This document shows positions 12,926 through 25,547 of a stretch of DNA of 64,000 bases, one piece after another. Both the position numbers and the translations under genes were made by a program. Positions within the stretch are counted from its first letter, which is position 1, and each line of letters begins with the position of its first letter. Below the pieces are notes generated by a model. That model was not told the origin of the DNA. It did no database searches and saw only the letters and a list, made by a program, of their open reading frames with translations. Source of the stretch: Plantago major (lineage: Eukaryota; Streptophyta; Magnoliopsida; Lamiales; Plantaginaceae). The DNA lies in the NCBI GenBank assembly GCA_026545765.1, contig CM048842.1, positions 33,238,370 to 33,302,369 on the forward strand. The letters run 5' to 3'.

Positions 12926-13427
12926 CACTTGAATCCCAACAGACAAATACATACAAATTGATTTTGTGTGTACGTATCTGTGATTTGCAAACAGGCATGA
13001 GCAAAAGCTAGTTCGGCATTAAATGCTTAGTGGGCCATGTCTGAATTTCAACAGTCCACTATTTACTATGAATTAATTTCCACCGTACAGATCAATCGCT
13101 TAACTTCATCGAGGGTCACCATTGCTTCTTCAGCAATGATCACAATCAGCAAGTGTAATTATGCCCATTTAATGAGTTTTGGCGACTTGCTATCTGAATC
13201 ACAATTCTGTATGACCAAGGACACTGTTCGCATCTTAATCTGTCTTATACTTAGGATTTTTTTTTAAGTTTTTTTTCATCAAGATAGAAATAATGCGAGT
13301 TTTAAGAGAGTAGTTAACTGCAGATAGTTATACTATTCTCTTTTGTGTTCCCCATTTATAGAGTGATTCAGATATCTGAGTTCCCGTCTCAGAGATCTTA
13401 AGCTATCTTTTTGCTCTTTAGCCTTTT

Positions 13428-13552
13428 TGACTTCTGGATACCCGTTCCAGATTTCTCTTTTCTCGTTTCTGGATACCTGTTCCAGATACCTCTTCTCTGG
13501 ATGCCCGTTCCAGATACCTCTTCTCTAGTTGCCCGTTCCAGATACCTGAACT
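13428..13552. repeat. Minisatellite directly after pol
   Basis: About four units containing GGATACCCGTTCCAGATACC or close variants, some 30 bases apart, follow the RNase H stop codon. The units are noisy. Confidence 0.75.
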
Positions 13553-13555
13553 CTT

Positions 13556-16500
13556 TCAGTTCATTGGTAGTTCCATTAGTCCAAGACTATGTCTTAAGGC
13601 TAAGAATCTACTTTCTTGTAGTGGCTTAGTGAAGATATCTGCAAGTTGGTCTTCAGTGCCAATCTTGAGTATCTTTATATTGCCCTTTTCAACATGGTCT
13701 CTGATGAAGTGATGTCTAACATCAATGTGCTTTGTTCTGGCATGAAATTTAGGATTCTGTGTAATCGCAATAGCACTTGTGTTATCACAGAAAATGGGAG
13801 TTTTCTTCTCATCGAGTCCATAGTCTTTGAGTTGTTATTGTATCCACAGAATTTGTGTTGCACAACAACCAGCAGCAATATATTCAGCCTCTGTGGTAGA
13901 AGTTGCAATTGAGTTTTGCTTCTTGCTAAACCATGAGATAAGTCTAGTACCCGGCACAAGTTCACGAGGTGCTTTTCCTATCAAGCAATGATCCGGATAA
14001 TCGTCACGAGTACCATTAAACTCAATCCACTTTCTTTAGGATACCACAATCCTACATCTACAATGCCTTTACATACCTTAATATTTTCATAGCAATGTTG
14101 TAGTGTGTTTCATTGGATTTGTCGAAATCTAGCATACTCAACGGCATATTGAATATCGAGTCTACTTGCGATTAGGTAAAGTAGTGAACCTATCAATTTC
14201 CTATACTTATGTTCTTCAACACTCTTATCTGATTCAGTATAGGTCATTTTGGTTCCAATGCTCATAGGTATCTTAGCATTCTTTTCAGAAGGCTTAAGAT
14301 TGAATTTTGTGAGCATATCTTTTGCATACTTTGTTTGACTAATGAATATTCCATCATTGAGTTGCTTGACTTGCAATCCTAGGAAATAATTCATTTCTCC
14401 CATCATGCTCATCTCAAACTTGCTTTTCATGAGATTTGCAAAGTCATTACAAAGTTGCTTGTCCTTAGATCCAAATATGATGTCATCAACATATACTTGA
14501 ACTAAGAGTAGTTTCCCATCATGATTTAAGGTAAATAAAGTTTTATCAACTTCACATTTCTTGAAACCACTTTCCAGAAGGTATTTGGCCAAAGTGTCAT
14601 ACCATGCTCTTGGAGCCTGTTTCAGTCCATACAGAGCTTTCTGTAATTTATAGACCATTCTACCTTCTGAGGAAACTTCAAAGCCAGGTGGTTGTTCAAC
14701 ATAAACTTCTTCTGCAAGTTCACCGTTTAAGAATGCACTTTTGACATCCATCTGATAAACTTTGAAATCTTTATGAGCTGCAAAGGCTAGAAAGAGTCTT
14801 ATTGCATCCAATCTGGCAACTGGTGCATATGACTCGTCAAAATCTAAGCCTTCAGTCTGAGTAAATCCCTTGGCAACCAATCTTGCTTTGTTTCTAGTTA
14901 TTTCACCAGATTCATTCATCTTGTTTCTGAAAACCCATTTAGTTCCAATCACAGATATTCCTTCTATAAACGGAACTAGTTTCCAGACTTTGTTTCTCTC
15001 AAATTGATCCAACTCTTCTTGCATTGCAGAGATCCAGTCTTGGTCTCCTAATGCTTCTTCTATATTTTCAGGTTCAATATTCGAGATAAAACATCCAAAG
15101 AGAGAGTTAGCATTTTCAGCTATTGCTCTCCTAGTCCTAACACCCTGATTAATCGGTCCAATTATATCCTTTGTAGGATGATCTTTTGATCCATTTCATC
15201 ATAGGTTTAGTGCTAGTAGGATCAATATCCAGGTGATCTGAATGTGAATCACTAAGATTTTGATTTGATACTTTTTCAGTATCTGAGATATCTGACATAT
15301 GGGAAATGTCATGGATATCTGACACTTTTTCAGTGTTAGAGATATATGAGACATGCATTTCAGCATTCTTATTTTTAGATACCTCTTCATGATGAAGGTT
15401 CTCAGTAACCTGTTCCATTTCTGGAAAACTCATAGGAAATTCCTCATCATGTCTGTGAGTCATCTTGTTGTTACTAGGCTTTTCAAGCTTTTCTACGTCA
15501 GAGTCATCCTCACTTTCCATAATGATGTTTTTCCTTTCTGAGGATTCTTCTTTAGAATCCCTCAGTAATAATTCTTTGAACATTTCTGAGAGTTCATCAA
15601 TAGGAGGTGTTTTCTTATTTCCTTCATAGAATACAACATGAACTGATTCTTCAATTTTCTTTGTTCTTTTGTTGTAAACTCTGTAAGCTTTGCTGTTTGT
15701 GGAATAGCCAAGAAAAACACCTTCATCTGCCTTTGGTTGAAATGTTCTCAGATAATCTTTCCCATTGTTTAGAACAAAACATCTACAACCAAATACTCTC
15801 AGATGTTTGATATTAGGGGGTCTACCAACCAAGATTTCATAGGAGTCTGTCATGGTGTTTGTTTATCAAACATACATTACGAGTGTAGCAATTTGTGTTT
15901 CTGACTTCAACCCAATAAATTTCACTTATTTCGATGTCATTGCACGACTTCTTTAAGGGTTCTGTTTTCCTTTACGCAACACCATTTTGTTGAGGTGTTC
16001 TTACAGAGGAAAGTTGGTGTTGTATACCTTTGCGGTACAAAACTCCTTTATGTCTTGGTTGACAAACTTCGGTACCATAGTGCTACGATTGCGAATCCGT
16101 GTCATTTTCATGACTTCAAGCTTTTTGACAAGTTTGGTATCTCCACCACGGCATCAGTTGTGTTTCGAAGACAACCCAAGTGAATCTTGAGAAGTCATCT
16201 ACAACAACCGGACCATACTTCTTTCTGCATAACTAGTTCTGAGATGATTCAAATAGATCCATGTGTAAAAGTTGCGTTGGTCTAACACTAGAGTGTCGAT
16301 TTTAGACTTGAAAGAGATTTTAGATTGTTTCCCCATCGGCAGGCGAGCAGATACCATCCTTTACGAAAGATGTTCAGGAAGGCCAACCACTAACTCTTTC
16401 TTGGAAAGTCTATTGAGTTTTGAAGTTCAAGTGACTCATTCTTTTATGCCATAACCGGTGCTCTTACGTGTGACAGATTGACTCACCATGAGACATTCTT

Positions 16501-16856
16501 GATTGTGGTGATGCCCAATCGGCAACATAAAGCGCCTTTCGCCCGACCAACTAAGGTATGCGCTTTGACTCATTGTCGATTAGTTTGCGATTTAGCTTTG
16601 AATTTTATAGTAAAACCGCTTGTGCAAAGCGGCTCATGCAAAATAGATTATATTTCAAATCCTTAACATGTAATACGTCGGTGATTGTTAAAGTCCCCAA
16701 TTTGGCGTTGCCAAATCCCGGAGAGGATTTAATTCTCCTCCAAGAAATCGATATACGGTCTGTGTTGCAAGCTTTGTAATCAACCAGTTGCTTTGTCTCT
16801 GTCATGTGCTTTCCGCATCCACTATCAAATAGCCATTGTGCTTTGGTCCGAGGCAT
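13556..16856 (-). pseudogene. pol: Copia pol: protease, integrase, reverse transcriptase, RNase H (frame-broken)
   Basis: Protease is at 16856-16605, with the active-site context WLFDSGCGKHMT. The integrase core at about 16600-15860 is badly broken. Its C-terminal part is clean at 15853-15149 (HLRVFGCRCFVLNNG). Reverse transcriptase is at 15024-14110, with the substrate-binding [13 protein letters not shown] segment and the catalytic YVDDIIFGS. RNase H is at about 13990-13556 (STTEAEYIAA, then the KHIDVRHHF region) and stops at 13556-13558. RNase H holds an in-frame TAA at 13835-13837, where related proteins have Gln (CAG); this may be sequence error. Together the domains would copy the RNA into DNA and integrate it. 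The Copia order (integrase before reverse transcriptase) is clear. Confidence 0.85.
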
Positions 16857-16882
16857 TACGCACCTGACGAGGAAACAGGAGA

Positions 16883-19354
16883 TTAGGTTCTCATATCTTT
16901 GATGGAACCGTCAGAATTAAAAGTTCTTCCAGTAGGAATCCATTTTTTAATGAATTTCTTTGAAATATGCTTTTGTCTGATAGGAACGTAATGAAGAATT
17001 CTTTTTGAATGAATGTTATCATTAGTAAGAATTATTTTCTTCCTTGGTGTGTTCCTAGGTGCTCCATATGATGCTTTCAGATACCTGTCAGGTTTCTGAG
17101 TTTGCTTTTCAGCAAACTTAGCCTTCCTTGCCAGATTTCTTCTAGCCCTGGCATTCAGATTTTCAGTGGCTTGATTTAACTTCCACTTCTGATAATTGCT
17201 TTGAGCAATTCTAGCTTTCAGCCATCGTTCTTGCTCCTGCTTGTACTCATGAGCAAGTTGTTGTCCGATGCCTTTGTAGCCAATACCGTTTCGAGCACTT
17301 GAAGCTATCTGAGATCTTTTCTCAGCAGCTTTGCTAGTCTCTGGTTGATCCAATTTCTTTCCAGAAAAAGTGACATGGGAGAATTTGCCAGCTCCTGCAA
17401 TTCTACCTACATAGCACTGTGGGTGTTTACACTTTTCAGTGTTGTGTTTCTTTTCAGAGACGTACCCAACAGTTTTGTTTTTGACTTGTTTTTCCCACAA
17501 AGGTTTAGTCGCAACTGCCTTTCCTTTGTCAACAATCTTTGTCTTTTCACCGATACTATAGATTGCATGGGAACCGTCTTGCTGAGTACTTACAAATGTT
17601 CTTTTCTCCTTACTCTTATTCAGAGTGATAGAACAATGCATGCGTGTATTCACCAAAGTCCTTTCTTTTCTGAAGGATCTCTTAAGTAAGATTGTACTTC
17701 AGTAAGAGTGTCACTAGCTTTGGCATAAGATTGAAAAGATAGTTCTTTCTTCTTGAGTTCCTTGTTTTCAGAAAGAAGATTTTCATAATTCTTTCGTAAC
17801 TCAGCCATTGCTTCTTCATGTGACTTTTCAGTCTCAGATATCTGAGCTTTGAGAGATGCATTTTCAGCATCCTTTCTCTCAGATTCTTTAACTAATTGAG
17901 AATTTTCCTTTTCAAGAGAATTCTTTTCTTCTTCAAGGTTTTCGGCTCTACCTGGATCATTAGAAATTCTCTTTCATAGATGTCAAGTTCTTTCCTGAGA
18001 TTTTCTAGATTTTTATTTCCTCTTCATCACTTTCATAAGTGTAGCAAGAAGTATGTGTTACCTCATCGCCATAAGGCAGGTTTTCTATGTTGGGGATGTA
18101 CGGTCCACAATTTAACAACCCACACATTTCATTCTTCTTGAGGCGAAGTCGATTATATCATGAGTAACTCCACATAATTACGGTGATGGTAAGGTTGAGT
18201 CATCTGAATTGTCATCTTGAATCATCTCAACGTCTAGAGCATCCAGTTGAATTTGGATTTTCTTTCTTTCTTGATTAACAAAGCTTTACGGCTTCTTGAA
18301 GATTCTTCTATCTTTCTTGTCGCTTTGTCCTTAGTTTGTTGAGGCGGGACAATCCTTCTTGAAGTGGCGGTTTACGACAATAGAAGCAGATATCGTTTCA
18401 ATTTCGCTTCCTCGATGCGTGATGCTTTACGAGTTGGCTTGTTCGTGAGCTTTGCATATTTTGTCTTGGTGATAGTTTGAGCTAGATGCTTTTTCACTTT
18501 TCTTTGGCTTTTCTTCTCTCAATTTCTCGTGACAAATTTACTCATTTGCTTTGCAAGAAGAGCATCCTCGTCTCCTCCTTGCTTTTCTTCTTTTGAAGTT
18601 CCTTGAGTAACTAGAGCAACATTACGCAACTTTTCGGTTGTTTGTTCTCTCTGAGTTGTCTCATAGTCCTTGATAGCAAGATGAGAGAAAAGTTCCCTTT
18701 GAGTGATATTTGGCATACCTTGGTTAAAATAAAGAATTTAGTATACTCCCAGTTGTGGTTAAGACTTCTGACAATAGTCTTAATCTTCTCAGACTGGGAG
18801 TATCTATTACTTTCCCCAAGTTCTGCCATATCACTCATGAGAGTGGTAAACCTGAAATCAAGTTCTTCCGGAGTTTCAGTGGGACTTTGTTTGAAATTTT
18901 GAAATTTCAACTTTAGAACTTCGAACTTGTTTTCCTTGGTTTTCTCAGTTAAACACTGATTTCTTCAATCGGTTGCGAGCAACTTTCACCGTTTAGCACC
19001 CACGATTTACCTTTGTATGTGCTCGTGTCGATCGATGATGATATTCTGAGCTTGACCGTCAGACGATTCCTCTTGGCATCTTCGATGTTCGAGTTCTCAC
19101 TGGCTTTGGTTCGTAAATGACTTGACCCGTAGATCTTCCACTAGTTGACGCATCTATTTGTGAAGATCCTTCGCTTTGATCTCTGTCTCTTCCACTCGAA
19201 ACCTCCATGACTTGCTAAGTTGTTGAATGACTATTGGGCCATTCTTTATTACTTCGATCATCTCGTCACTTATGGCTTCAAGGTGGAGCATCATGTTATT
19301 TTTCCATTTCTCGTAGTTCTCTGGATTGAGAACGGGTGCATCACTCAGAGACAT
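16883..19354 (-). pseudogene. gag: Copia gag (UBN2-type nucleocapsid), frame-broken
   Basis: The start MSLSDAPVLNPENYEKWK lies at 19354, just after the primer-binding site, and resembles the N-terminus of plant Copia gag. The UBN2 segment at 18910-18519 has SEKIKTIVRSLNHNW and ITQRELFSHLAIKDYE. A CCHC zinc knuckle is visible at about 18400-18340 (CFYCRK, then HFKKDC after a frame break). A Glu/Lys-rich coiled coil lies near 17870-17690. The C-terminal part, 17656-16883, is basic and rich in Arg and Gln and leads into protease. Gag would form the virus-like particle and bind the RNA. Several frame breaks separate the parts, so no full protein can be made from the sequence as given. Confidence 0.78.
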
Positions 19355-19457
19355 ACCTGCACACTTAACATACAAATTAAATAGTCCTCAAAAGTGGACA
19401 AAGTTCCTTCACCTATCTGGGGATCTAGGTTCAGTGCAGAAGGCTGGTGAACCTCCT

Positions 19458-19469
19458 GCTCTGATACCA
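19458..19469 (-). promoter_or_regulatory. Primer-binding site for initiator tRNA-Met
   Basis: On the minus strand TGGTATCAGAGC lies two bases after the 5' LTR. It is the standard primer-binding site of plant Copia elements and fixes the element's orientation. Confidence 0.92.
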
Positions 19470-19471
19470 CT

Positions 19472-21146
19472 TGTTGGTCCAGATAACGGCAAAGTAAAAG
19501 ACTAGAGGGGGGTTAAGAGTCTTTTAAAACTTTTGTCGATAACAACTATTTCTCAGATATCTGAATGGATATCTAATACTTAGAATCAGAGTGCGGAAGA
19601 CTTAATAAAGATAAGTGCAGAAACAGTTAATAAGTGTGTGTGTGTGTTCTTTGAAGTATAAATCTGAGAAGGTAAATGACCTGACAAGTATAGTGGTATC
19701 TGGAGGTGGCGTAATCCTCCAACTAATCCACTTGTCTATCGAGACCTAGAATTCACTAGAACAGATAATTGAGTTCTCCTTACAATAATCCTATTCTAAG
19801 ATTCTTACAGTTGGTTCCCAACCAAATGTTCCCCTGAGTTGTTCCCGGCTTTCCACTGAGTACTTCTGTACTCGAAACCTTTGAGTTATTCCTTGCTTCC
19901 CAAGCTAAGTACTTCCTATACTCAATAACCTTTGAGTTATTCCTTAGTTTCCCAAATCAAGTACTTCCTATACTCGTTAGCGTTGGAGTTATTCACGATT
20001 TTTCAAACTAAGTACTTCACATACTCCACTTGATTATGGTGTTGGTTTTGGTTTGAGTTGTCGGATGAGCTTCTTAATAACTTTTGATTAATCGGATAGC
20101 TACGTGAATCAAGTTACTTAATACACTTTCTGACAGTATGGTATCTTGTTCGATTTCTTGACCAAGTCTTATGATATCAGTTCAAGAGAATGAATCTCAT
20201 ATAGTTGATCTTTTGATTCAACTCCTTCACGAATAGCTTTGCTTGTTTAGGATCGGACACTTAGAACTTGATGTTTACTCAAGATCAAAAGCTTTGGTCG
20301 CAACAGAAAGCTTTGAGAATAAGTAAGATGCTTTGAGAGAGAGTAAGACAATCAGCGTTTGTATGCAGTTCAAGGTGTTCAATGTGTTCTCTCAAGCTGT
20401 CTAAGTGTTGATATTTATAGATGAACTTGAGTGCCGTTTGAATAGTATCCGTTAGGCTCAAATTCAAACTATCGATATCTGTGTATAATCTTTATGCGGT
20501 TTTGTCTTCTTCTCGAGAAGTTGCGTTGCTTTTATTCGGACATCTCTGTCTGCATTAAATGCATTGTACTATACTTTTTGTCCTGTAGTGTCAGCGGAAC
20601 TATGCTTTATGTCGAGACTAGTGTTATCTGATTCTTTGCACGTCCTTATCTTCATTCTTCAGATACCACTTGTATTTATTGAAACAACTTTGTTTGCAAT
20701 ATATATTTCTCTTTCAGAAACGTGGTTAAAGCTCAAGGTATCTGAGAATAGATATCTGTGGACACTTTCCTTGTTTTCAGATATGTCTCTTATTTCTCAG
20801 ATATCTCTTGTGACACAGTTTGTTTGAAACTATTCGTGTCTTTAAGATATCTGGCTAAGATATCTGAACAACAGATTCAGCAATCTTGTGCAGTTTTCTT
20901 CAAGTCTTCAATGTCGTTGAGCTTTCTGCTTGGATGTCTTCTTCTTGGTCTTCTCTTCATAAAATAAAAATTACATTTTGAGACCTAACATCCTATACAA
21001 GATTAGCTAGACTATCATACTTAGTGGGTTTCCTCTTTTACAATGTTCAAGTGAACCAAGAGTATTAATCACCTTTCTGAGACTAAGATAAGTCATCATG
21101 TTGTTGATCAAAATCTGAACAGATATTTCTAACAAAATATCTAACA
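19472..21146 (-). repeat. 5' LTR of the Sirevirus-like element
   Basis: This 1675-bp copy of the 3' LTR differs from it by small indels and substitutions, many of them at CAG or CTG. That makes dating from LTR divergence unreliable here. It should hold the promoter for minus-strand transcription of the element. Confidence 0.92.
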
Positions 21147-23273
21147 TACCCCTTATACCCTCTTCATCTTTATAAGCTCCCTTCAGCTCACGTTCAGTTT
21201 AATCCAATTCCTTCTTCTTCCCGTCTCCTTTGATTCGTCTCAGCACAATCGATCCGCCTACCCACCTTGATCCCATAAACTCGCCTCAACGCCACCTTCT
21301 CCCGCTGCTCAACCCCTCCACGCCTCCACCTACTTCCGCTAGCTCTCTCCCACTCTCCACCACGGCCTTCTCTCACTCTCTCTAGGGTTTCAATCCGCTA
21401 TCTGATTTCGATCTCTTCTTCTGTTCCTTCTCCTAGTCAAACTCTTCTCCTAAAACCGTTTCCTGCTCTTTCTCCTTCTTTCACGACTTGTTAAATCGCC
21501 TTGACCCTCTCCTCGTTCATTATTCGAAAGTTTCTACCCTTTTCACCGAGATTGCCTTACGCCAATTTAGCGTCTTCTTCTTCGTTCTTGGACAATTCAG
21601 ATTCGCCTCGTCTACGATCGGTAAGTCCTTGTAACTCAATTTCATTATCTGATTACATCTGCTTGTGCTAACTTTCGATCGTGGGTTTACCAAACTTCTA
21701 TTCCACAGCCTATTTTTGCTCAACCTCTTCTCAACTCAACCCATCAATAGACATTTAGGAGTACTTTACTTCCAGGCCACTTTTGATCAACACTCAAATA
21801 AACTACTGCTCTTCATTATTATTTTCTATAGTTATCTTTGTCTCTCCAGTAAAGCAACGCAAAGAAAAGAAACATTCTTGTTTCTTTGTAAATCTCCATC
21901 TTCACCCAACCGCCTTCTACTCTAAACCTAATTACCGATATATTTTCTTCAGCCATCTTGAGTGTTCTTCTTGAGAAACTCTTTCGTTCTTCCACATTAC
22001 GTGTTGGCTTTTACGGTCATCTTTGTTGTTGTCGCTTGTTCCTTCTATCGGTAAGTGATCTTATAACCATTCTCTTCCAGAAATTGATTCTTTATACATC
22101 CTTCTTTTCCATCACAAAGTACCCTCCGGTTATACTTTTTCCTCGTAGAAACATTTCAAAAGTCGAGGTGTTCTAGTCTTGACGCTTTAACTTGAACTTC
22201 AGTAGCGAGTCATCTCTTGTAAGTTCTACTCCTTACCTTTCGTTCGTTAATCTAAGGGTTGGGAAGTGCGATTCATGTAACCTCCTGTACTTGATCTCTT
22301 TTGTTTGCTATTTTGTGAATTTGATGTATGCAATATATGGTCACATACACGATAATTCAGTATATGATTGTGTGGTTATAGTTGCAATATGCTCAATGTT
22401 TCCATCTCTACTGTTTGAGTGTAGTTAGTTGTTTAAATGAAATTTGTTTAGTGTTTAGTTTCTTGAATTTATCTAATCTGTCTTGTATGTTGTGGATCAC
22501 TTTGTTTACTAATTTAAATATTTAGATACGTACATGCTGTTAGTTGTCTGTTCTGTTTCTTCTCTATTTATAAAGGTCATTAGCCGTTTCATATTTTCAT
22601 GCTTATAATCTGTTAATCTGTTAGCCATTGAAGTGTTGTCCTAGTTATCTCATCCATCACCTTGCAACTGTAATTAACAATATTCCTTAATTACTAGCTA
22701 ATTAAGTGTTGATTCTACTAGCTAATTAAATGTTACTGTTTATGCATGGAAGGTATTATTAATTAGCATATGTTACCATTGATTCATCTACGTGGTCTAG
22801 ATAATTGATAAACCAGTTCTTGCTTATTTGGTTTTAAATAATTTATAGTTCTGGTTTTAAGATATTTGAACATGTTTAGCGACTAATTAATTATGTTTGG
22901 TATGATAAGTGGTCTATTATATATTTTATTTGTAACTTTTATCGGTACAGTTTATTCTAATTAGTTCCCCAGCTTGGTTTGAACCTTGTAATAGTTAAAA
23001 GTCTATTAGTCGTCTTTGCGTGAATCTCATGTATATAGATGTGTGCATAATTGCTTTTATATGTTTCTTGGTGAGTTTTGATTTTAGAGAGTCGGGGGTC
23101 TGAAGGGTAGCAATAGATTATTCTTGCTTCGTTTGTTAAGTAGTAATTTTTTTAATCAGGGTTGCGAGAATTGAGTCCTTTGTCTCTTTGAATTTACAAG
23201 GCTATTCGAGGTGAGTGTTCTACCCAAAAAGTATATATATATATTTGCGAAACTACAAGAAGCTATTTTAATG

Positions 23274-23274
<1 letters not shown>

Positions 23275-23362
<88 letters not shown>
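23275..23362. repeat. (TA)n microsatellite, about 88 bp
   Basis: An uninterrupted TA repeat inside the Gypsy-like LTR. The Tyr-Ile-rich ORF across it is an artefact of the repeat. Confidence 0.97.
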
Positions 23363-23365
<3 letters not shown>

Positions 23366-25269
23366 TTGCATCTCAAATATTGTGAAACTCATGAAATCAA
23401 GTTAAAATCATCAAATCTTTTCTCATGCTTAGTTCTAAAAGATATATATGTATATGATTCATGATGATCTTCGTTTGATTCGATTGGTGATTAACGCTTC
23501 CGATATGTGCGCAATTGTGGTGGGGGTTTCGAGTTGGCATACTTGGCGATTGTGCATCGAGTTGTTCATGAAGTTCCTACCTTACTATCCCTAGCCTTGC
23601 GAAGTCACGAGGTCTTTGGGAGTAGTAGTGTTTCACCCACCATGGAAGGGTCTTCGTCTTAATTAGTTTTGATGGTAGCACCATCTGGAGTGATAAGGGC
23701 TTGGATTGGGGTGATAAGGTTGTTGCACCAACGATAATTTATTAACCGTTATATGTTTTTCTTCGATTATTTTTATATTATGATTCGTTTGATTTTGAAA
23801 ATCATACTTCGTTATTTCATAATTCGTTGTTCACTTAGCACAGAACCTCACTGAGTTTTATCTCACACTTGATTTGTTACCTTCTTGTAGATTCTGGAGG
23901 TTAGTGGAGTACCGAGTCGGGTAGAAGTTCAGCAACTTGAGTGAAAGTGGGATAAATGGGGTTTTGTAACTTTTAGCTTGCAAAAACTTGTACTTTTATC
24001 CGCTGCTTATAAAAATAGTGTTTTCGCAAGTCAACTGTTCAAATTTCAGCTTCTCAAAGCTTTTATATTGTCTTCCTGTTATTAGTTTAACGCCCTTGTC
24101 TTTTTAGAAGTTAGTGAAATTTTCGGGGCGTTACATCGGCCTTCATCCGGTCCGAGATGTGCGACCACTTCTCGGCCCCTCCCCCGGCATCTCCGTCTTG
24201 CCCCGTAAGATATCACCGAGTTTAGTGCTAGCCTCTGGAGGCCAGAACCTGTTATCAATGTATAAGATACAAGAAACAAATATTAATTAGTATAGTACAA
24301 CAATGATATCATAAATTATCTTAAGTTATGTTCTATATAAAGGAATGCATAATACTTACTTGATCTACCGTTAAGAACAACACAAGCTTCCCATCCCACT
24401 TAGCGTCGACCACAATTCCTTCGGTGAAGGGACAACCGTCATATGGTAAGTTACCCCAGACCGATGTCGAGCCCCTGCTCGAACTCAGTAGGGTCTCAGG
24501 AACCGCAGATTGGCTGCTCTGACTATTCTAACCCTCCTGCTCCTCTGACTCTGACCCTCCTCGTCGACTACCCTCCGGCTGGCTGCATGGGGGAGGACGG
24601 TAGGTGGATTTCCTTTGTCGCGGCATCTGCAAAAACATGCAACAAATACAGAAAAAATGTGTTAGTATACAACTACATGTAAAACATATACACATTTGAC
24701 TCATAGTAAATCACAAATACTTGGTATTATCAACAACTAACTAGTTATATACATAATCTACCCTACTCATATACCCTCGGCATTTTTAATTATAATTGCA
24801 TTGTAAATTATAATACGTTCCAAATTTCAAAATTACATGCATTACAAAACATCAAATTAAATACCATACATACTTACAAACATCCTAACTTGATACTAAC
24901 AAATCAATTTTACAATAAATCAATCAATTGCACAACCTTAAACTTAACCCACTACTTAATATAAGCTATACTAGCTAGTAGATGAGTTTAAAAACATACA
25001 ATTGCTCGAAATTAGCAAAAATCCCAAATTTAGAAAAGTAAGGGTTTTAGACTAATACCTTCAATTACGGGAAAAATAGTCGAAGAAGGATGAAATTGAA
25101 GGGCCACCCGAGTTCCTTGTTGAACGAGCTTCGAAAAGAGTCCAAGATTGGCCGGAATGGTGGAGTTTTGGTCGGACTTCACAAATGGCGAAAATGGAGA
25201 AGGGAGAAGAAGAAAAGAGAAACAGAGAAGAAATGGGGGAAGAAGAAGCTGTCTGCCCGTTTTTAATTC

Positions 25270-25530
25270 TGTTCTAGCGACGGATAGCTATCCGTCGCTA
25301 TTTAGCGACGAATAATCTATCCGTCGTTAGATTTAATTTATTTTTCATTTTTAATTAAATATTTAACGACGGATAATCTATCTGTCGTTAAAATACTATT
25401 TTTTATTTTATAGTCAACAAAAACTAACGACGGATAGACTATCCGTCGTTATTTAGCGACGGAAATAACGATGGATAGGCCGAAACGCTCTATCCATCGC
25501 TAAATTTGACCGATTGGTCGCTAAATAGCA
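25270..25530. repeat. Right subterminal repeat array of CACTA-1
   Basis: Motifs such as GCGACGGATA, AACGACGGATA and TATCCGTCGCTA recur up to the right terminus. They mirror the left array and are probably binding sites for the TnpA-like protein. Confidence 0.85.
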
Positions 25531-25547
25531 GAATTCTTGTAGTGAAA

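Larger units (their letters stand above)
5083..21146 (-). mobile_element. Sirevirus-like Ty1/Copia retrotransposon, 16.06 kb, with an accessory gene
   Basis: The element has two LTRs (5083-6777 and 19472-21146) and the target duplication TACCC on both sides (5078-5082 and 21147-21151). It lies on the minus strand, so its 5' LTR is on the right. The order is primer-binding site for initiator tRNA-Met, gag, protease, integrase, reverse transcriptase, RNase H, accessory gene, polypurine tract and 3' LTR. The integrase tail (DEGVFLGYSTNSKAYRVYN) and the start of reverse transcriptase ([14 protein letters not shown]) fit the SIRE/Maximus lineage. All proteins carry frame breaks, some of which fall at CAG/CTG sites where read error is likely. 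Confidence 0.93.
4888..24135. mobile_element. Gypsy-like solo LTR (about 3.2 kb), split by the Sirevirus element
   Basis: The unit starts TGTAAAACCTCATTTT at 4888 and ends GGGGCGTTACA at 24135. TCGGC is duplicated on both sides (4883-4887 and 24136-24140). Removing the nested Copia element leaves about 195 bp plus 2984 bp. The sequence looks like a plant Ty3/Gypsy LTR: a TATA-like CTTTATAAG near 21170, CT-rich leader DNA, a CCTCACTGAG motif near 23848, and a G/C-rich terminus. No gag or pol is present, so I read it as a solo LTR; a non-autonomous element is the alternative. It contains no credible gene. Confidence 0.78.
3616..24640 (-). pseudogene. TnpA-like (Transposase_24 / Ptta-En/Spm) gene of CACTA-1, split by the Gypsy insertion
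   Basis: The gene reads on the minus strand. It starts near 24640 with a basic, proline-rich start (MPRQRKSTYRPPP), followed by an acidic serine-rich stretch; an exon ends near 24360 at a GT donor. A further exon at about 24250-24136 is cut by the Gypsy LTR and resumes at 4887 (EYFNELR), ending at a GTAAGT donor near 4863. Later exons lie at about 4540-4250 and 4157-3616. The last one carries the GRVYGLGS motif and a Gln/Glu/Arg-rich coiled-coil tail (about 3620-3885), both typical of Transposase_24 proteins. In-frame stops occur. In active En/Spm elements such a protein binds the subterminal repeats. Exon edges are approximate. Confidence 0.72.
2860..25544 (-). mobile_element. CACTA (En/Spm) DNA transposon, CACTA-1, split by nested LTR elements
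   Basis: The left end starts CACTACAAGAATTCTG at 2860. The right end is its inverted copy ending TTCTTGTAGTG at 25544. The three-base target duplication AAA is present on both sides (2857-2859 and 25545-25547), which is diagnostic of CACTA elements. Both ends carry arrays of GCGACGGATA and its complement TATCCGTCGC, as expected for TnpA-binding subterminal repeats. Without the 19-kb Gypsy/Copia insertion its own DNA is only about 3.4 kb. It encodes a TnpA/Transposase_24-like gene on the minus strand and no TNP2 transposase, so it is non-autonomous as it stands. Confidence 0.92.

Noticed and set aside
13675..13965. Minus-strand ORF of 96 residues
   Set aside because: It is a wrong-frame reading of RNase H; the correct frame on the same strand carries STTEAEYIAA.
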